Shown piece after piece: positions 12,771 to 13,551 of a DNA stretch of 13,551 nt (position 1 is its first letter; each line of letters opens with the position of its first letter). Under the pieces are notes generated by a model. The model worked only from the letters and a program-made list of their open reading frames with translations. It was not told the origin of the DNA and did no database searches. The translations under genes and the position numbers were made by a program. Source of the stretch: DASULK01 sp036381835 (GTDB lineage: Bacteria > Actinomycetota > Actinomycetes > Mycobacteriales > Micromonosporaceae); contig DASVCA010000008.1 of the NCBI GenBank assembly GCA_036381835.1, positions 1 to 13,551 of the forward strand, written 5' to 3'.

Positions 12771-13505
12771 TCAGGCGAGCAGGTGGTCGCGCAGCGCGGC
12801 GAAGTGGTCGTTCGTGAGCCCGGCGTCGAGCAGATACCGTTCCACCGACCCGTGCCGGGCGCGCAGCGCGTCGAGGAAGATGCGGATCGCCTCCGGCGGT
12901 GAGACCAGGTAGCGGGTCGGCAAGGGTGGAACGTCCGGGCGTTCCCGCCGCAACCACTCCGTGAACCGCTGCGACGCCGCGTTGCTGAGCGCGTAGTCCT
13001 CGGCGATGTCCCGGTCGTCGACGCCGAGCAGCGTCAGGGTGAGGGCGCACACGACGCCGGTGCGGTCCTTGCCTGCCGCGCAATGCACCACCAGGGGCGC
13101 GGAGTCGGCTGCGGCGATCGTCTCGATCGCCCGGGCGATGCCGGCCCAGCCGGTCTCGCTGAAGTCGAGGTAGCGCTCGGCGAGCCACCGGGCCACGTCC
13201 GTGCGCTCGTGGTACGGCACCTCGTCCCAGTCCTGGTGCTCGAGGTGGATGTGCCGGTAGGACAGGCCGTCGTAGGTCGGGATACGGCCGTACCGGTCGA
13301 TTTCGCGGGGCCGGCGCAGGTCGACCACGGTGCGGACGCCGAGTTCGACGAACGCCTCCCGGTCGGTGTCGGCGAGTCGGTGCAGCGAGTCGGAGCGGTA
13401 GAGCCGGCGCCAGCGCACGGTCCGGCCCTCCAGGCCGGCGTATCCGCCGACGTCGCGGAAGTTGAACAGGGTGGAGAAGGGCAGCGCGCGGGAGATCGAG
13501 TGCAC
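12771..13505 (-). CDS. protein tyrosine/serine phosphatase (IphP/PtpB-like, Y_phosphatase3 family)
   Basis: This 244-residue cysteine-dependent phosphatase contains the P-loop VHCAAGKDRTG (HCX5R with nucleophile C142 and R148). Near its N-terminus is NFRDVGGYAG (15-24), characteristic of the family that includes Mycobacterium PtpB and cyanobacterial IphP. VVDLRRPREIDRYG (60-73) fits the usual strand before the general-acid region. The lysine after AAG in the loop (KDR) is typical of the atypical dual-specificity/phosphoinositide-capable group, so the substrate may be phosphotyrosine, phosphoserine or a phosphoinositide. No signal peptide or membrane segment is seen. The start is uncertain. 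The GTG at 13505 has TACGGT 6 nt upstream (possible leaderless start) and the family-like N-terminus follows directly. The GTG at 13544 would add 13 poorly conserved residues. It converges on ilvE with a 23-bp gap; no functional link to BCAA synthesis is evident. Confidence 0.88.
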   Translation of the reverse strand: MHSISRALPFSTLFNFRDVGGYAGLEGRTVRWRRLYRSDSLHRLADTDREAFVELGVRTVVDLRRPREIDRYGRIPTYDGLSYRHIHLEHQDWDEVPYHERTDVARWLAERYLDFSETGWAGIARAIETIAAADSAPLVVHCAAGKDRTGVVCALTLTLLGVDDRDIAEDYALSNAASQRFTEWLRRERPDVPPLPTRYLVSPPEAIRIFLDALRARHGSVERYLLDAGLTNDHFAALRDHLLA

Positions 13506-13551
13506 GAATCCACCGTATCCGGCGCGCACCGGTCCGGTCGTCACCCGAGAC

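Noticed and set aside
11551..13188. 545-codon minus-strand frame opposite ilvE and overlapping the phosphatase gene
   Set aside because: It overlaps two well-supported genes in another frame and shows no domain.

Overview
The window is a GC-rich piece of an actinobacterial chromosome. GC-dominated third codon positions, GTG starts, AGGAGG/AAAGGGAG-type ribosome binding sites and close resemblance of the proteins to the Mycobacterium and Micromonospora families suggest a member of the Micromonosporaceae (Micromonospora/Salinispora-like). The genus is inferred from remembered family sequences, not from a search. No insertion sequence, prophage, CRISPR array, tRNA or rRNA is visible. Most of the window is a housekeeping branched-chain amino acid (BCAA) locus. 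The novelty lies in its regulatory DNA and RNA rather than in unknown proteins.

Layout. Positions 1-1077 (minus) hold the N-terminal half of a HelD-type RNA polymerase-recycling ATPase, cut by the left edge. Next comes glyA (1243-2511, minus), serine hydroxymethyltransferase, with a convincing ZTP (pfl) riboswitch in its leader (about 2584-2655). A 14-bp inverted repeat (2732-2812) separates it from ilvD (2854-4701, minus), dihydroxyacid dehydratase. The divergent ilvD/ilvB interval carries two 22-bp-spaced CTCAGC-NN-GTGAGA sites, a promoter, an apparently leaderless 11-codon leader peptide (MPPISTARVLT) and an intrinsic terminator. This is a classical transcription attenuator. Then follow ilvB (5059-6906), ilvN (6956-7471) and ilvC (7512-8525), closed by a strong 14-bp hairpin. 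serA (8787-10385), leuB (10497-11534) and ilvE (11650-12747) continue on the plus strand with their own leaders. A minus-strand HCX5R protein-tyrosine phosphatase gene (12771-13505) converges on ilvE.

How the genes work together. IlvB/IlvN condense pyruvate (or pyruvate plus 2-ketobutyrate), IlvC isomerises and reduces the product, IlvD dehydrates it and IlvE transaminates to valine, isoleucine or leucine. LeuB performs the oxidative step of the leucine branch. SerA makes the serine precursor and GlyA splits serine to glycine and a one-carbon unit, so the window also covers entry into one-carbon metabolism. Visible control layers are attenuation of ilvBNC by BCAA-tRNA supply, a ZTP riboswitch on glyA, and ACT-domain feedback control in IlvN and probably SerA.
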